Shown here one piece after another: positions 8,082 to 16,125 of a DNA stretch of 64,000 nt (position 1 is the stretch's first letter; each line of letters starts with the position of its first letter). The notes beneath the pieces were generated by a model. That model was not told the DNA's origin and did no database searches. It worked only from the letters and a program-made list of their open reading frames with translations. Where the stretch lies: NCBI GenBank assembly GCA_031362245.1, contig JANLSD010000168.1:1-64000 (forward strand), given 5' to 3'. The DNA comes from JAAURS01 sp031362245 (GTDB taxonomy: Bacteria > Cyanobacteriota > Cyanobacteriia > Thermosynechococcales > Thermosynechococcaceae). Position numbers and translations under genes: made by a program.

Positions 8082-8810
8082 GTGAGTAACACCAGTAACT
8101 TTAAAGAAGCCGTGCGGCAGGCAAAGCAAAACGCGCTGGTCGGCCCTAACGTGATTCAAAATGCCCTACCTTTTGTGGGCGGTGGCCTAGTCTTGACCGC
8201 CTTTGGTGCATGGGGTGGGTTAGGCGTTCTGCAAAGCAACCCTGCACTGTTCATGCCGACGTTTATTGTCGCGTTCATCGCTGAAATTGCGCTGTTTTTT
8301 ATTGCCCAGGGTGTCGCCGCTCGTGGCAACAACAAGGTAGCGCTGCCCCTGCTTGCAACCTACAGCCTTCTGTCAGGGTATACCTTGGCGATGCTCTTAA
8401 ACCTTGCACTACGTACCAATGGCGTTGGGATAACGGGATTGGGGATTGCTGCACTCAGTTGTGGCGTCACCTTTATTGCCGCACGCACAATTGGCTCTAA
8501 CCTCAAAGAGGCAGATGGCTTTGCCCTTACTAAGACCATCCAGTTAGGGGTGATTGCCCTTGTCGTGGTTTTGTTCGCGCAATTGGGCTGTTCACTGTTC
8601 AATATCTATACCCCAAGCTGGCTTGAGATTGCCATCTCAGGGATTGGTGTATTGCTGTTTGTTGGGTCTGCGGTGGTAGACTTTTTCATTCTGCCCCGCA
8701 CCTATAAAGACGAACAGTATCTCCCCGCTGCGCTTTCGATGTACCTCACCTATGTCAATCTGTTTGTCTTTATCTTGCGACTGCTGATTGCGCTCAATAG
8801 CCGCGATTAA
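8082..8810 (+). CDS. Bax inhibitor-1/YccA-like membrane protein
   Basis: 242 residues with a GTG start. About seven hydrophobic segments are visible from residue 30 to the C-terminus. The C-terminal part (AVVDFFILPRTYKDEQYLPAALSMYLTYVNLFVFILRLL) matches the BI-1/YccA pattern, in which an acidic residue in the penultimate helix and the AALSLYLD-like helix recur. Bacterial members are small membrane proteins, some with pH-dependent calcium leak; the role in cyanobacteria is not established. A strong hairpin terminator follows at 8833. Confidence 0.7.
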   Translation: MSNTSNFKEAVRQAKQNALVGPNVIQNALPFVGGGLVLTAFGAWGGLGVLQSNPALFMPTFIVAFIAEIALFFIAQGVAARGNNKVALPLLATYSLLSGYTLAMLLNLALRTNGVGITGLGIAALSCGVTFIAARTIGSNLKEADGFALTKTIQLGVIALVVVLFAQLGCSLFNIYTPSWLEIAISGIGVLLFVGSAVVDFFILPRTYKDEQYLPAALSMYLTYVNLFVFILRLLIALNSRD

Positions 8811-8832
8811 CTCGATTTTTAGACTGACTCAA

Positions 8833-8866
8833 ACGCCGATCTCCTTCAGGAAATCGGCGTTTTTTG
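8833..8866 (+). terminator. Rho-independent terminator
   Basis: An 8-bp stem (acgccgat/atcggcgt) with further internal pairing is followed by a run of six T. It begins 23 bp after the stop codon of the BI-1-like gene, whose transcript it should end. Confidence 0.88.
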
Positions 8867-8969
8867 TAGACCAGTCCCATTCACAAACGCTTTACAATCA
8901 AGAGGTAACGCAAAGCCTTACGGTATCTTAGTCAAAGCAGAAGCCTCCATTTTTCTTCACAAAAACCCC

Positions 8970-10160
8970 ATGACGGCCCAGACCCATAAAAAAGCAAAAG
9001 CCCTGAAGCCGACCAGTAAACGTCCGGCAAAGGAACTGTGTAGCGAGTGTGGGCTATGCGATACCTACTATATTCACTATGTCAAAGAAGCCTGCGCCTT
9101 TATCAACCAGCAGATTCCGGCCCTAGAAGAACAGACTCACGGACGCAGCCGTGACTTAGATATACCCAATGACGTTTACTTTGGCGTGCATCAGTCCATG
9201 ATGGCGGCGCGCAAAACAGAGCCGATCGAGGGCGCACAGTGGACGGGCATGGTCAGCTCAATCGCCATTGAAATGCTCAATCGCGGCATGGTGGAGGGTG
9301 TGGTCTGTGTCCAAAACACTAAAGAAGATCGGTTTGGCCCCATGCCCGTGATTGCCAGAACCCCAGAAGATATTTTGGCAGCGCGGGTTAATAAGCCCAC
9401 GCTTTCCCCCAATCTCTCAGTGCTAGAGCAGATTGAGCAATCGGGGATGAAACGGCTGCTGGTAATTGGCGTAGGCTGTCAAATTCAGGCGCTACGGGCT
9501 GTAGAGAAAAATTTAGGACTGGAAAAGCTATACGTTTTGGGTACCCCCTGCGTGGATAACGTCACCCGTGCGGGGCTGCAAAAGTTCTTAGACACCACCA
9601 GTCGATCGCCCAGCACCGTGGTGTACTACGAATTCATGCAAGACTTTAAGGTGCACTTTAAGCATGAGGACGGTTCCACGGAGACCGTGCCGTTTTTTGG
9701 TCTCAAAACCAATCAGCTTAAGGATGTGTTTGCGCCATCCTGCATGAGCTGTTTTGACTATGTGAATTCCCTGGCAGATTTAGTAGTGGGCTACATGGGT
9801 GCGCCCTTTGGCTGGCAGTGGACGGTGGTTCGCAACGACACAGGGCAAGAAATGCTGGACTTGATTGCTGACCAAATTGAGACCCAGCCTGTAACTTCGG
9901 TGGGCGATCGCCATCAAGCCGTGCAGCAGAGCATCCCAGCCTATGACAAGGGCGTGACCCTGCCCATGTGGGCCGCAAAACTGATGGGGGTTTTCATTGA
10001 GCGGATTGGCCCTAAGGGTCTGGAGTACGCCCGCTTTTCCATTGACTCTCACTTTACGCGCAACTATCTCTACGTCAAACGCAACTACCCCGAAAAACTT
10101 GAGTCCCATGTGCCAGAGTTTGCAAAAAAAATTGTCAGCCAGTACAAACTCCCCAATTAA
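8970..10160 (+). CDS. bciB: Ferredoxin-dependent divinyl (proto)chlorophyllide 8-vinyl reductase, BciB/FrhB family
   Basis: 396 residues of the coenzyme F420 hydrogenase beta-subunit family. Cysteine clusters for Fe-S centres are visible: CSECGLCDTYYIHYVKEAC at residues about 23-41, later GVGCQIQALRAVEK and GTPCVDNVTRAG, and CMSCFDYVNSLADLVVGYMG. The cyanobacterial members reduce the 8-vinyl group of divinyl chlorophyllides using ferredoxin; the plant relative HCAR reduces 7-hydroxymethyl chlorophyll. BciB is preferred because of the cyanobacterial setting and full-length match to the pattern, but the exact substrate cannot be read from sequence. DUF3611 and DUF1823 genes follow closely and are probably co-transcribed. 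Confidence 0.85.
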   Translation: MTAQTHKKAKALKPTSKRPAKELCSECGLCDTYYIHYVKEACAFINQQIPALEEQTHGRSRDLDIPNDVYFGVHQSMMAARKTEPIEGAQWTGMVSSIAIEMLNRGMVEGVVCVQNTKEDRFGPMPVIARTPEDILAARVNKPTLSPNLSVLEQIEQSGMKRLLVIGVGCQIQALRAVEKNLGLEKLYVLGTPCVDNVTRAGLQKFLDTTSRSPSTVVYYEFMQDFKVHFKHEDGSTETVPFFGLKTNQLKDVFAPSCMSCFDYVNSLADLVVGYMGAPFGWQWTVVRNDTGQEMLDLIADQIETQPVTSVGDRHQAVQQSIPAYDKGVTLPMWAAKLMGVFIERIGPKGLEYARFSIDSHFTRNYLYVKRNYPEKLESHVPEFAKKIVSQYKLPN

Positions 10161-10175
10161 ATCGCACCCATTAGT

Positions 10176-10814
10176 ATGACTACAACCAGCACCAGCATTA
10201 CCTCTCCTCCGTTTTTGTCAGGACTGCGGATATTAGGCTATCAGTTTAAGTGGATTGGCTGGGTTAGCTTTTGGCCGAAACTGTTTTTGGCGATCGCCAC
10301 CATCGTCATTGTCCTGTTTGCCGCCGCCTCTCTCGGAGGCCGTCCTACCGTTGCGGGTCAACCTGTCCCAACGGCTGGCATTGGCATTGGCTTAGGCATC
10401 CCTTTTTTAATTGGGGGCGTAGTGTGTCTTGGCATTAGCGCCTACTGGAGCTTTTTCTTTACGCGCCTAAGCCGTCGCCTGATTCAGCCCACACCTAAAG
10501 GTCAACCCTCTAAAACCGAAACGACCAGATGGATTAAAGCCGCGCTCATTACCGATCTAATTGGGCTTCTATTAATGGTTGTTGGTGCGGAAAGCATTGG
10601 TGGCGTTTTGTTTGGCAAAGCCCTATCCCAAGGGGGTGGGAGTGGATTTATTATTGACCCTAGCCGCTTTATCCAGCCAGGAGATTTACTGGTGATCTTG
10701 GGCAGTATTCATGGCATTGCGGGGCTGTCGATTGGGTTGTTGAGTTCTCTATGGCTGCTCCAGCAGACCGTCATACAGAAACCCCCAGCAATCTCTGGCG
10801 GTGGGCAAAAATGA
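10176..10814 (+). CDS. DUF3611 family membrane protein
   Basis: 212 residues with four hydrophobic segments: around residues 25-48, 63-86, 120-145 and 170-195. The pattern (FRILGYQFKWIGWVSFWPKLFLAI, then a Gly-rich loop, FFFTRLSRRL and the PGDLLVILGSIHGIAGL ending) matches the DUF3611 family of cyanobacteria and plastids, which has no assigned function. It starts 15 bp after bciB and overlaps the next start by 4 bp (ATGA), so it belongs to that operon. Confidence 0.8.
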   Translation: MTTTSTSITSPPFLSGLRILGYQFKWIGWVSFWPKLFLAIATIVIVLFAAASLGGRPTVAGQPVPTAGIGIGLGIPFLIGGVVCLGISAYWSFFFTRLSRRLIQPTPKGQPSKTETTRWIKAALITDLIGLLLMVVGAESIGGVLFGKALSQGGGSGFIIDPSRFIQPGDLLVILGSIHGIAGLSIGLLSSLWLLQQTVIQKPPAISGGGQK

Positions 10815-11185
10815 CTCAGCTGCCGCCCCTTTCTACAGAAACACTCTGGAGTATTCTCCACGGCGACATTTCAGACGAAACCGTGAATTGTATGCTGTGG
10901 CATTGCTTGGGCTATCGCTATAACCCAGCCGCACAGCAATGGGATAACAGCGCTGTAGATCCAGATTGGGCCAACCCATATCCAGAACCCCCCGATTTTA
11001 TTGGCAACCGTCCGCCTACGGTTAAACTGACCCGCTCCATTCCGGCTAAACACAAACAGCTTTTAAAGGAAGAACTGGGCTTTACAGGCTATAAAGTAGG
11101 TGAACTCAACCCCACACTAACTCGTCGAGCCACTGCGGTCAGTTGGCTTTTGAGCCACCGCCGTCAAAACTCCATCATTCAATAA
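10811..11185 (+). CDS. DUF1823 family protein
   Basis: About 124 residues from the ATG at 10811, which overlaps the DUF3611 stop codon. The earlier in-frame start would overlap by 60 bp and is disfavoured. Typical DUF1823 segments are present: LWSILHGDISDETVNCMLWHCLGYRY, DPDWANPYPEPPDFIGNRPPTVKLTRSIP and KQLLKEELGFTGYKVGELNP. The family is small, soluble and restricted to cyanobacteria and plants; its function is unknown. Its place behind bciB hints at a photosynthesis-related role, but that is inference. Confidence 0.82.
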   Translation: MTQLPPLSTETLWSILHGDISDETVNCMLWHCLGYRYNPAAQQWDNSAVDPDWANPYPEPPDFIGNRPPTVKLTRSIPAKHKQLLKEELGFTGYKVGELNPTLTRRATAVSWLLSHRRQNSIIQ

Positions 11186-11201
11186 CATCCAAAAAAAGGC
11201 G

Positions 11202-11876
11202 ATGACAATGCACATTTTGTTGGTCGAAGACGAAGTGCCCTTGGCTCGATTTATCGAGCTGGAACTGAGTGCGGAAGGCTATCGCATCAGCGTCGCCCAT
11301 GATGGCATTACAGGTTTAACCTTGGCACGAGAGTCTACGCCAGATTTAGCCATTTTGGACTGGATGCTGCCTGGATTATCGGGTCTAGAACTCTGCCGTC
11401 GTCTGCGCGCAACGGGGAACAAAATACCCGTCATTTTGCTGACCGCAAAAGATGAAGTCAGCGATCGCGTGGCGGGTCTTGATGCGGGAGCCGATGACTA
11501 TGTGGTCAAACCGTTCAGCATTGAAGAACTATTGGCCAGAATCCGTGCCCATCTGCGTCGCACCAATGAACCGAATTCAGATTTATTGCAGTTTGAAGAT
11601 TTGCGTCTCAATCGCAGTACCCGTGAGGTATTTCGGGGCCAGCGATCGATTGAGCTAACGGCAAAGGAGTTTGATCTGCTGGAGTATTTACTCAATCATC
11701 CGCGCCAGGTGCTAACGCGAGATCAGATTTTAGAAAAGGTGTGGGGGTATGACTTTATGGGTGACTCCAATATTATTGAGGTTTATATCCGTTATCTACG
11801 GCTCAAGCTTGAAGAAAATAGCGAAAAGCGTCTGATTCATACCATTCGCGGTGTGGGGTATACCCTACGGGAATAG
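11202..11876 (+). CDS. OmpR/PhoB-family response regulator
   Basis: 224 residues: a receiver domain at 1-120 with the acidic pair (VEDE), phosphoacceptor Asp 53 (ILDWMLPGLSG), the conserved Thr in LLTAKDE and Lys in VVKPFS; then a winged-helix DNA-binding domain at about 128-224 (LTAKEFDLLEYLLNHPRQVLTRDQILEKVWG...RYLRLKLE, ending GVGYTLRE). No histidine kinase gene adjoins it, so its partner is elsewhere. The specific regulator cannot be identified by eye. It follows DUF1823 by 16 bp on the same strand and may be read through from that operon. Confidence 0.9.
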   Translation: MTMHILLVEDEVPLARFIELELSAEGYRISVAHDGITGLTLARESTPDLAILDWMLPGLSGLELCRRLRATGNKIPVILLTAKDEVSDRVAGLDAGADDYVVKPFSIEELLARIRAHLRRTNEPNSDLLQFEDLRLNRSTREVFRGQRSIELTAKEFDLLEYLLNHPRQVLTRDQILEKVWGYDFMGDSNIIEVYIRYLRLKLEENSEKRLIHTIRGVGYTLRE

Positions 11877-11997
11877 GATGGTAAGCCACGGCAGGGCATG
11901 GCGCTCAGGACACAATATCTAGCTGGCTGAGCGCGTTGCCCTGAGCGTTAGCCGAAGGGGAGCCGAAGTCAGCGGTAAGCGACATCCGAGAAATCAT

Positions 11998-13701
11998 CTA
12001 TTCCCACTGGGAGGCAATGGGCATCCGCCAGCCTGTGCCAAAAGCACGATCGGTAATCTTAAGTCCAGGGGCCGCCTGCTGACGCTTAAACTCCGCCCGT
12101 TTCACCAACCCCAACACCCGACTCACGATCGCCCCATCATGCCCTCCCGCCACAATATCCGCCTGGGACTGGTGCTCATCAATGTAGCGATACAAAATAT
12201 CATCCAAAACATCATAGGGGGGCAAAGAATCTTGGTCGAGTTGCCCTGGCTTGAGTTCTGCACTGGGAGGTTTTGTCAGGATATGGCTTGGAATGATTTC
12301 GCCCTGAGCATTGGGCGTAAGTTGTTTGACCCAAACTTGAGCCGTAGCGGTATTGAGCCATTCGCACAGTTCATAGACGCGGGTTTTGGGCACATCGGCG
12401 ATCGCCGCTAGTCCCCCACTCATATCGCCATACAGCGTGCAATACCCCACCGCCACTTCAGATTTATTGCCCGTAGAGATTAGCAGACGACCGAACTTAT
12501 TAGCGATCGCCATCAGCAAATTACCCCGAATCCGCGCCTGAATATTCTCCTCCGCAAGGCCCGATTCCGTTCCCGAAAACAGTGGCGCAAGGGACTGGGT
12601 GAACCCTTCCATCAGAGGGGCAATGGGAATTTTTTGGGTTTCAATGCCTAAGTTTTGAGCTAAGTCCAAAGCATCGGAAATAGAATGGTCGGAGCTATAG
12701 GGAGAGGGCATAAGAAGGCCCAGGACATTTTCGGCACCGAGGGCGGAGGCGGCGATCGCCGCTACCAGTGCTGAATCAATGCCACCGCTTAACCCCAGCA
12801 CCACCTGTTTGAATCCACACTTACGGGCGTAATCTTGCACCCCTAAGACCAACGCGCCCCAAATTTCTTCGGCGGGATGCTGGGGACTGGCTGCAATTTG
12901 ACTGGAGAGAATGGCAGGGCGATCGCCGTGATACTCCACCTCAAGCAAATCTTCCTCAAAGGCTTTTCCTCGTGCCACTAAATGCCCTGTGTGGCTAACG
13001 GCTAAGCTGCGACCGTCAAAAATCAGATCGTCATTGCCACCCACCTGATTGACATACAAAATGGGCAGATTGTACCGCGTGGCGGTGTGACTCAACATCG
13101 CTTCACGTAGGGTTTGCTTGCCCATACAAAAGGGAGACGCGGACAAGTTGATGACCAGATCGGCTCCTTGCTCGGCTAATTCAGCAATGGGATTGGCTTC
13201 GTAGCTGCGATGGCCCCAAAACGAGTCCTCATTCCAAAGGTCTTCGCAAATACTGATGCCCAGGCGCAACCCATCTAGTGTCATGATGCCGCTTTCGGTG
13301 CCGGAGGCAAAGTAGCGATCTTCGTCAAAAACATCGTAGGTGGGTAATAGGCGCTTATGAAAGAAACGGGGAACTTGTCCTTGTTCCAACCAGACAGTGC
13401 TGTTAAAGAGGGGCTTTTCACCTCGGGTTAAGGCATTCGGGTTTCGAGCAACGGTCCCGACTAAAACGGCGATTGCCTCGGGAAGTGCCGCCACCAGAGG
13501 GTCTAAGGCTGCCTCCAACCGACTCACAAAGGCTGGGTTGAGCAACAAATCGCGGGGAGGATAGCCGCAAAGGGAGAGTTCTGGCGTCAGCAATAGTCGC
13601 GCTCCAGCCGCAGTGGCTTGTTGTGCCGCTGCTAAAATCTGAGCTGCATTGTGCTTCAAGTCACCGACGATGGGATTCAGTTGGGCGATCGCAATTTTCA
13701 T
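11998..13701 (-). CDS. nadE: Glutamine-dependent NAD+ synthetase
   Basis: Makes NAD from deamido-NAD, ATP and glutamine. The N-terminal glutaminase domain (residues 1 to about 265) is of the nitrilase fold with the Glu 41 / Lys 116 / Cys 152 triad (LTPELSLCGYPP, FFHKRLLP, SICEDLW). The C-terminal synthetase domain starts near 280, with the ATP-pyrophosphatase P-loop SGGIDS at 305-310 and the GNKSEVAVGYCTLYGDMSGG motif. At 567 residues it is full length. It is divergent from the PBP4-type gene; nadD, the preceding enzyme, is 6 kb away. Confidence 0.95.
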   Translation of the reverse strand: MKIAIAQLNPIVGDLKHNAAQILAAAQQATAAGARLLLTPELSLCGYPPRDLLLNPAFVSRLEAALDPLVAALPEAIAVLVGTVARNPNALTRGEKPLFNSTVWLEQGQVPRFFHKRLLPTYDVFDEDRYFASGTESGIMTLDGLRLGISICEDLWNEDSFWGHRSYEANPIAELAEQGADLVINLSASPFCMGKQTLREAMLSHTATRYNLPILYVNQVGGNDDLIFDGRSLAVSHTGHLVARGKAFEEDLLEVEYHGDRPAILSSQIAASPQHPAEEIWGALVLGVQDYARKCGFKQVVLGLSGGIDSALVAAIAASALGAENVLGLLMPSPYSSDHSISDALDLAQNLGIETQKIPIAPLMEGFTQSLAPLFSGTESGLAEENIQARIRGNLLMAIANKFGRLLISTGNKSEVAVGYCTLYGDMSGGLAAIADVPKTRVYELCEWLNTATAQVWVKQLTPNAQGEIIPSHILTKPPSAELKPGQLDQDSLPPYDVLDDILYRYIDEHQSQADIVAGGHDGAIVSRVLGLVKRAEFKRQQAAPGLKITDRAFGTGWRMPIASQWE

Positions 13702-13815
13702 CGGAGAGAAAGCCTAGGCATTCGAGTCGGAATTGGGCAGGGAACAAACACCATCGCACCTTATCTTTATAAAGGTAAACTATTGCGCTAAACCTTACGG
13801 GCGCTGAAGGCACAG

Positions 13816-15258
13816 ATGCTAAAAATTCGAGTTGCGCTGGTTGGGATATCACTATGGACGCTATTCACTCAGGTGGCTTCGGCCCAGTCACTATGTCCGT
13901 CCCAACTGAGCAACACCCTTGACGCCATCCTTGAGCAGCCCGCGCTTAACACTGCAACTTGGGGCATTTTGGTTCAAGAAGCCAACGGTACCACACCCTA
14001 CGCCCGCAATCCAGACCAGCTCATGTTGCCCGCCTCCAATGCCAAACTGCTAACCACCGCCGCTGCATTAGCCGTTCTCACCCCTCAGTTCCGACTACAG
14101 ACGCCTTTTTTTGCCACAGGACAGCCGCCTAATCTAGAGACCTTACGGGTGGAGGGTCACGGTGATCCGAGCCTAAAGGAAACACAGCTACAGCAAATTG
14201 CAGCTCAGTTACAGGCCCAAGGCGTCAAAAACATTGGCACCCTGGTTGCCGATGATTCATTTTTTACCGGAAACCTGACTGAACCAAGCTGGACTTGGGA
14301 AGACTTACAAGGGGGGGATGGATTGCCGATTAATAGTCTTATGCTGAACGGCAATGTGTACTCCATGCGGCTCACACCTCAAGGAGTGGGACAGCCCGTG
14401 CGATCGCAGTGGCTTTCTCCTGGCATCCCCAAGGAAGTCGTGGTGGTGAATCAAACCAGGACGGTGGGGGCATCTGCCCCAGAGCTTATTGAGACCGCCT
14501 GGCAAGGCAACCAACTGGTGGTTAAAGCCCAGCTTCGCGCTGGCTCTGCCCCAGAAACCATCGATATCCCCGTCACCAACCCCGGCATGAACTTTCTAGA
14601 ACGGCTGCGGTCGATTTTGGGCGATCGCCAAATCCAAGTTCAGCAAGTGTCTCTAAGCACAACCCCCATCGCTCAGCGCCCAACATTGACGCCCATTGCG
14701 TCAATTGCATTTCCGTCTCTGGGTACCCTCATTTCTGAGATCAACCAACACAGCAATAATTTCTACGCAGAATCGCTGCTGCGGCAGTTGGGCAAAACAA
14801 CCACCGTGGACTCCCCGGACGTGTTTACGGCCCAGCAAGGATTGACGGTTTTAGGCCAAGCGCTTACTCGCCTTGGCGTTGATGCGACGGGCTACAAGCT
14901 GATTGATGGATCTGGGCTATCGCGCAAAAATTTGGCGAGTCCTAGGGCCATTGTCCAAACCCTTGTGGGGATTGAGCGATCGCCCTACCGCAACCTATTT
15001 CGTGCATCTTTGCCCGTAGCAGGTCTGCGGGGAACCCTGCGGCGGCGATTTGTTGGCACGACGGTTCAGGGTCGTGTGTGGGCTAAAACCGGAACCCTTA
15101 AGGGGGTTACGGCGCTGTCTGGTTATCTGGATCGCTCAGGCCAATCTTCCTTGACCTTTAGCATTTTGGTGAACCAATCTCCTCAACCTACTGGGGTGCT
15201 CCAACGAGCAGTGGATCGGATGGTGTTGGCGATCGCCCAACTTAAGCCCTGCCCATAA
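13816..15258 (+). CDS. dacB: D-alanyl-D-alanine carboxypeptidase/endopeptidase, PBP4 (peptidase S13)
   Basis: 480 residues with an N-terminal signal peptide (hydrophobic VALVGISLWTLFTQVASAQS, AxA-type cleavage). The three penicillin-binding motifs of class C PBPs are all present: SxxK as SNAK at 74-77, SxN as SNN at 313-315 and KTG at 424-426. The large insertion between the first two motifs is typical of PBP4/S13 peptidases. It trims or cross-cleaves peptidoglycan peptides in the periplasm. All catalytic residues are intact. Confidence 0.92.
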   Translation: MLKIRVALVGISLWTLFTQVASAQSLCPSQLSNTLDAILEQPALNTATWGILVQEANGTTPYARNPDQLMLPASNAKLLTTAAALAVLTPQFRLQTPFFATGQPPNLETLRVEGHGDPSLKETQLQQIAAQLQAQGVKNIGTLVADDSFFTGNLTEPSWTWEDLQGGDGLPINSLMLNGNVYSMRLTPQGVGQPVRSQWLSPGIPKEVVVVNQTRTVGASAPELIETAWQGNQLVVKAQLRAGSAPETIDIPVTNPGMNFLERLRSILGDRQIQVQQVSLSTTPIAQRPTLTPIASIAFPSLGTLISEINQHSNNFYAESLLRQLGKTTTVDSPDVFTAQQGLTVLGQALTRLGVDATGYKLIDGSGLSRKNLASPRAIVQTLVGIERSPYRNLFRASLPVAGLRGTLRRRFVGTTVQGRVWAKTGTLKGVTALSGYLDRSGQSSLTFSILVNQSPQPTGVLQRAVDRMVLAIAQLKPCP

Positions 15259-15696
15259 CATTAAACCAACCTGTAAAGCCGAGAATTTTTGAAGATTTTG
15301 TATTTTATATCCCTAAAAAGTCTTAATTCTTTCTAAAGACGGAGGATTTGATCCCAGTGTCTTTAGATACACTTAGGATATGGAATGATTTGATCCCCGC
15401 TGGAAGCCTCCCCTTTGCCGAAAATATTCTTGCCCACGAAATTCACATTTTCTCTTAAGGTTTTCAGTGCGATCAATCCAAATTCTTGAGGCATCATAGA
15501 AGAAAGACTTATCTATCAGTTCGATATCTAGTTTTCAAATCTAGTGGTTTTCTTCTTTTATTTGAGTGGTCTATGTCTTAACCCCCCGACCTTCCGCAGC
15601 GCATTCATTTTCCCCCAACCCGTCGCGGAATATCTGACTTGCATAGCCACAGACTTCTTTTTTAATCAAAACCATCACACCCTCAGGATTTTTAAA
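15259..15696. other. Long intergenic region with an 11-bp direct repeat
   Basis: 438 bp with no supported gene. AT-rich. The 11-mer gatttgatccc occurs at 15345-15355 and 15387-15397, 42 bp apart, about four helical turns on the same DNA face. An in-frame extension of the next gene back to 15544 looks non-conserved. The rest shows no recognised RNA or terminator. Confidence 0.5.
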
Positions 15697-15924
15697 ATGA
15701 CACAGATAGAAACAGTCAGATGCCCCAACTGTGGCCGATACGGCGAAAGACATCACATCAAAGAAAGCAACATCGTTCGCACTCAATGTCCAGAATGTGA
15801 CTATTTGCTGGTTGCCTGTAGCCTAACGGGTAAGGTTATTGAGTGCTATGCACCTGGCTTGTCTACAGCCTCTGTTTTACTCCATAGACACATGACAACC
15901 CCTAGAGAAAAGGCTGCATTCTAA
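15697..15924 (+). CDS. Small zinc-ribbon protein
   Basis: 75 residues from the ATG at 15697. Two CxxC knuckles (VRCPNCGRYGERH and TQCPECDYLLV, Cys about 9, 12, 30 and 33) form a zinc ribbon; the C-terminal half (SLTGKVIECYAPGLSTASVLLHRH) is compact. Close relatives in cyanobacteria are, as I recall, sometimes mislabelled as PriA replication-restart helicase, but there is no helicase sequence here. Function unknown. A strong hairpin terminator follows between it and clpC. Confidence 0.75.
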   Translation: MTQIETVRCPNCGRYGERHHIKESNIVRTQCPECDYLLVACSLTGKVIECYAPGLSTASVLLHRHMTTPREKAAF

Positions 15925-16031
15925 GTTGACCTCTAGTTGACCTTTCTAAAGCAAGCGTTTCGTAAGCTTAGAGAAGCGTGTAGATGTTCAGTTCCAATTA
16001 ACAATCCCCATGAAATTGACTTCAACTAAAT

Positions 16032-16070
16032 AAATGCCGCACTCTTTAAAGAAGTGCGGCATTTATTTTT
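16032..16070. terminator. Bidirectional Rho-independent terminator
   Basis: A perfect 12-bp stem (aaatgccgcact/agtgcggcattt, 16032-16043 and 16053-16064) with a 9-nt loop and T-rich sequence on the + side. It lies between convergent genes (zinc-ribbon protein and clpC) and could serve both. Confidence 0.85.
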
Positions 16071-16076
16071 GGATGT

Positions 16077-16108
16077 TGTAGGGGCGCAATGCATTGCGCC
16101 CCTCTACA
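16077..16108. repeat. Perfect 22-bp palindrome ggggcgcaatgc/gcattgcgcccc
   Basis: 16081-16102 is a perfect self-complementary 22-mer, flanked by tgta and taca that extend the pairing. This GTAGGGGCGCAATGC form is a dispersed repeat in many cyanobacterial genomes. It lies directly after the terminator and 24 bp from the clpC stop codon. Confidence 0.8.
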
Positions 16109-16125
16109 GAACAACGGGCTAGAAC

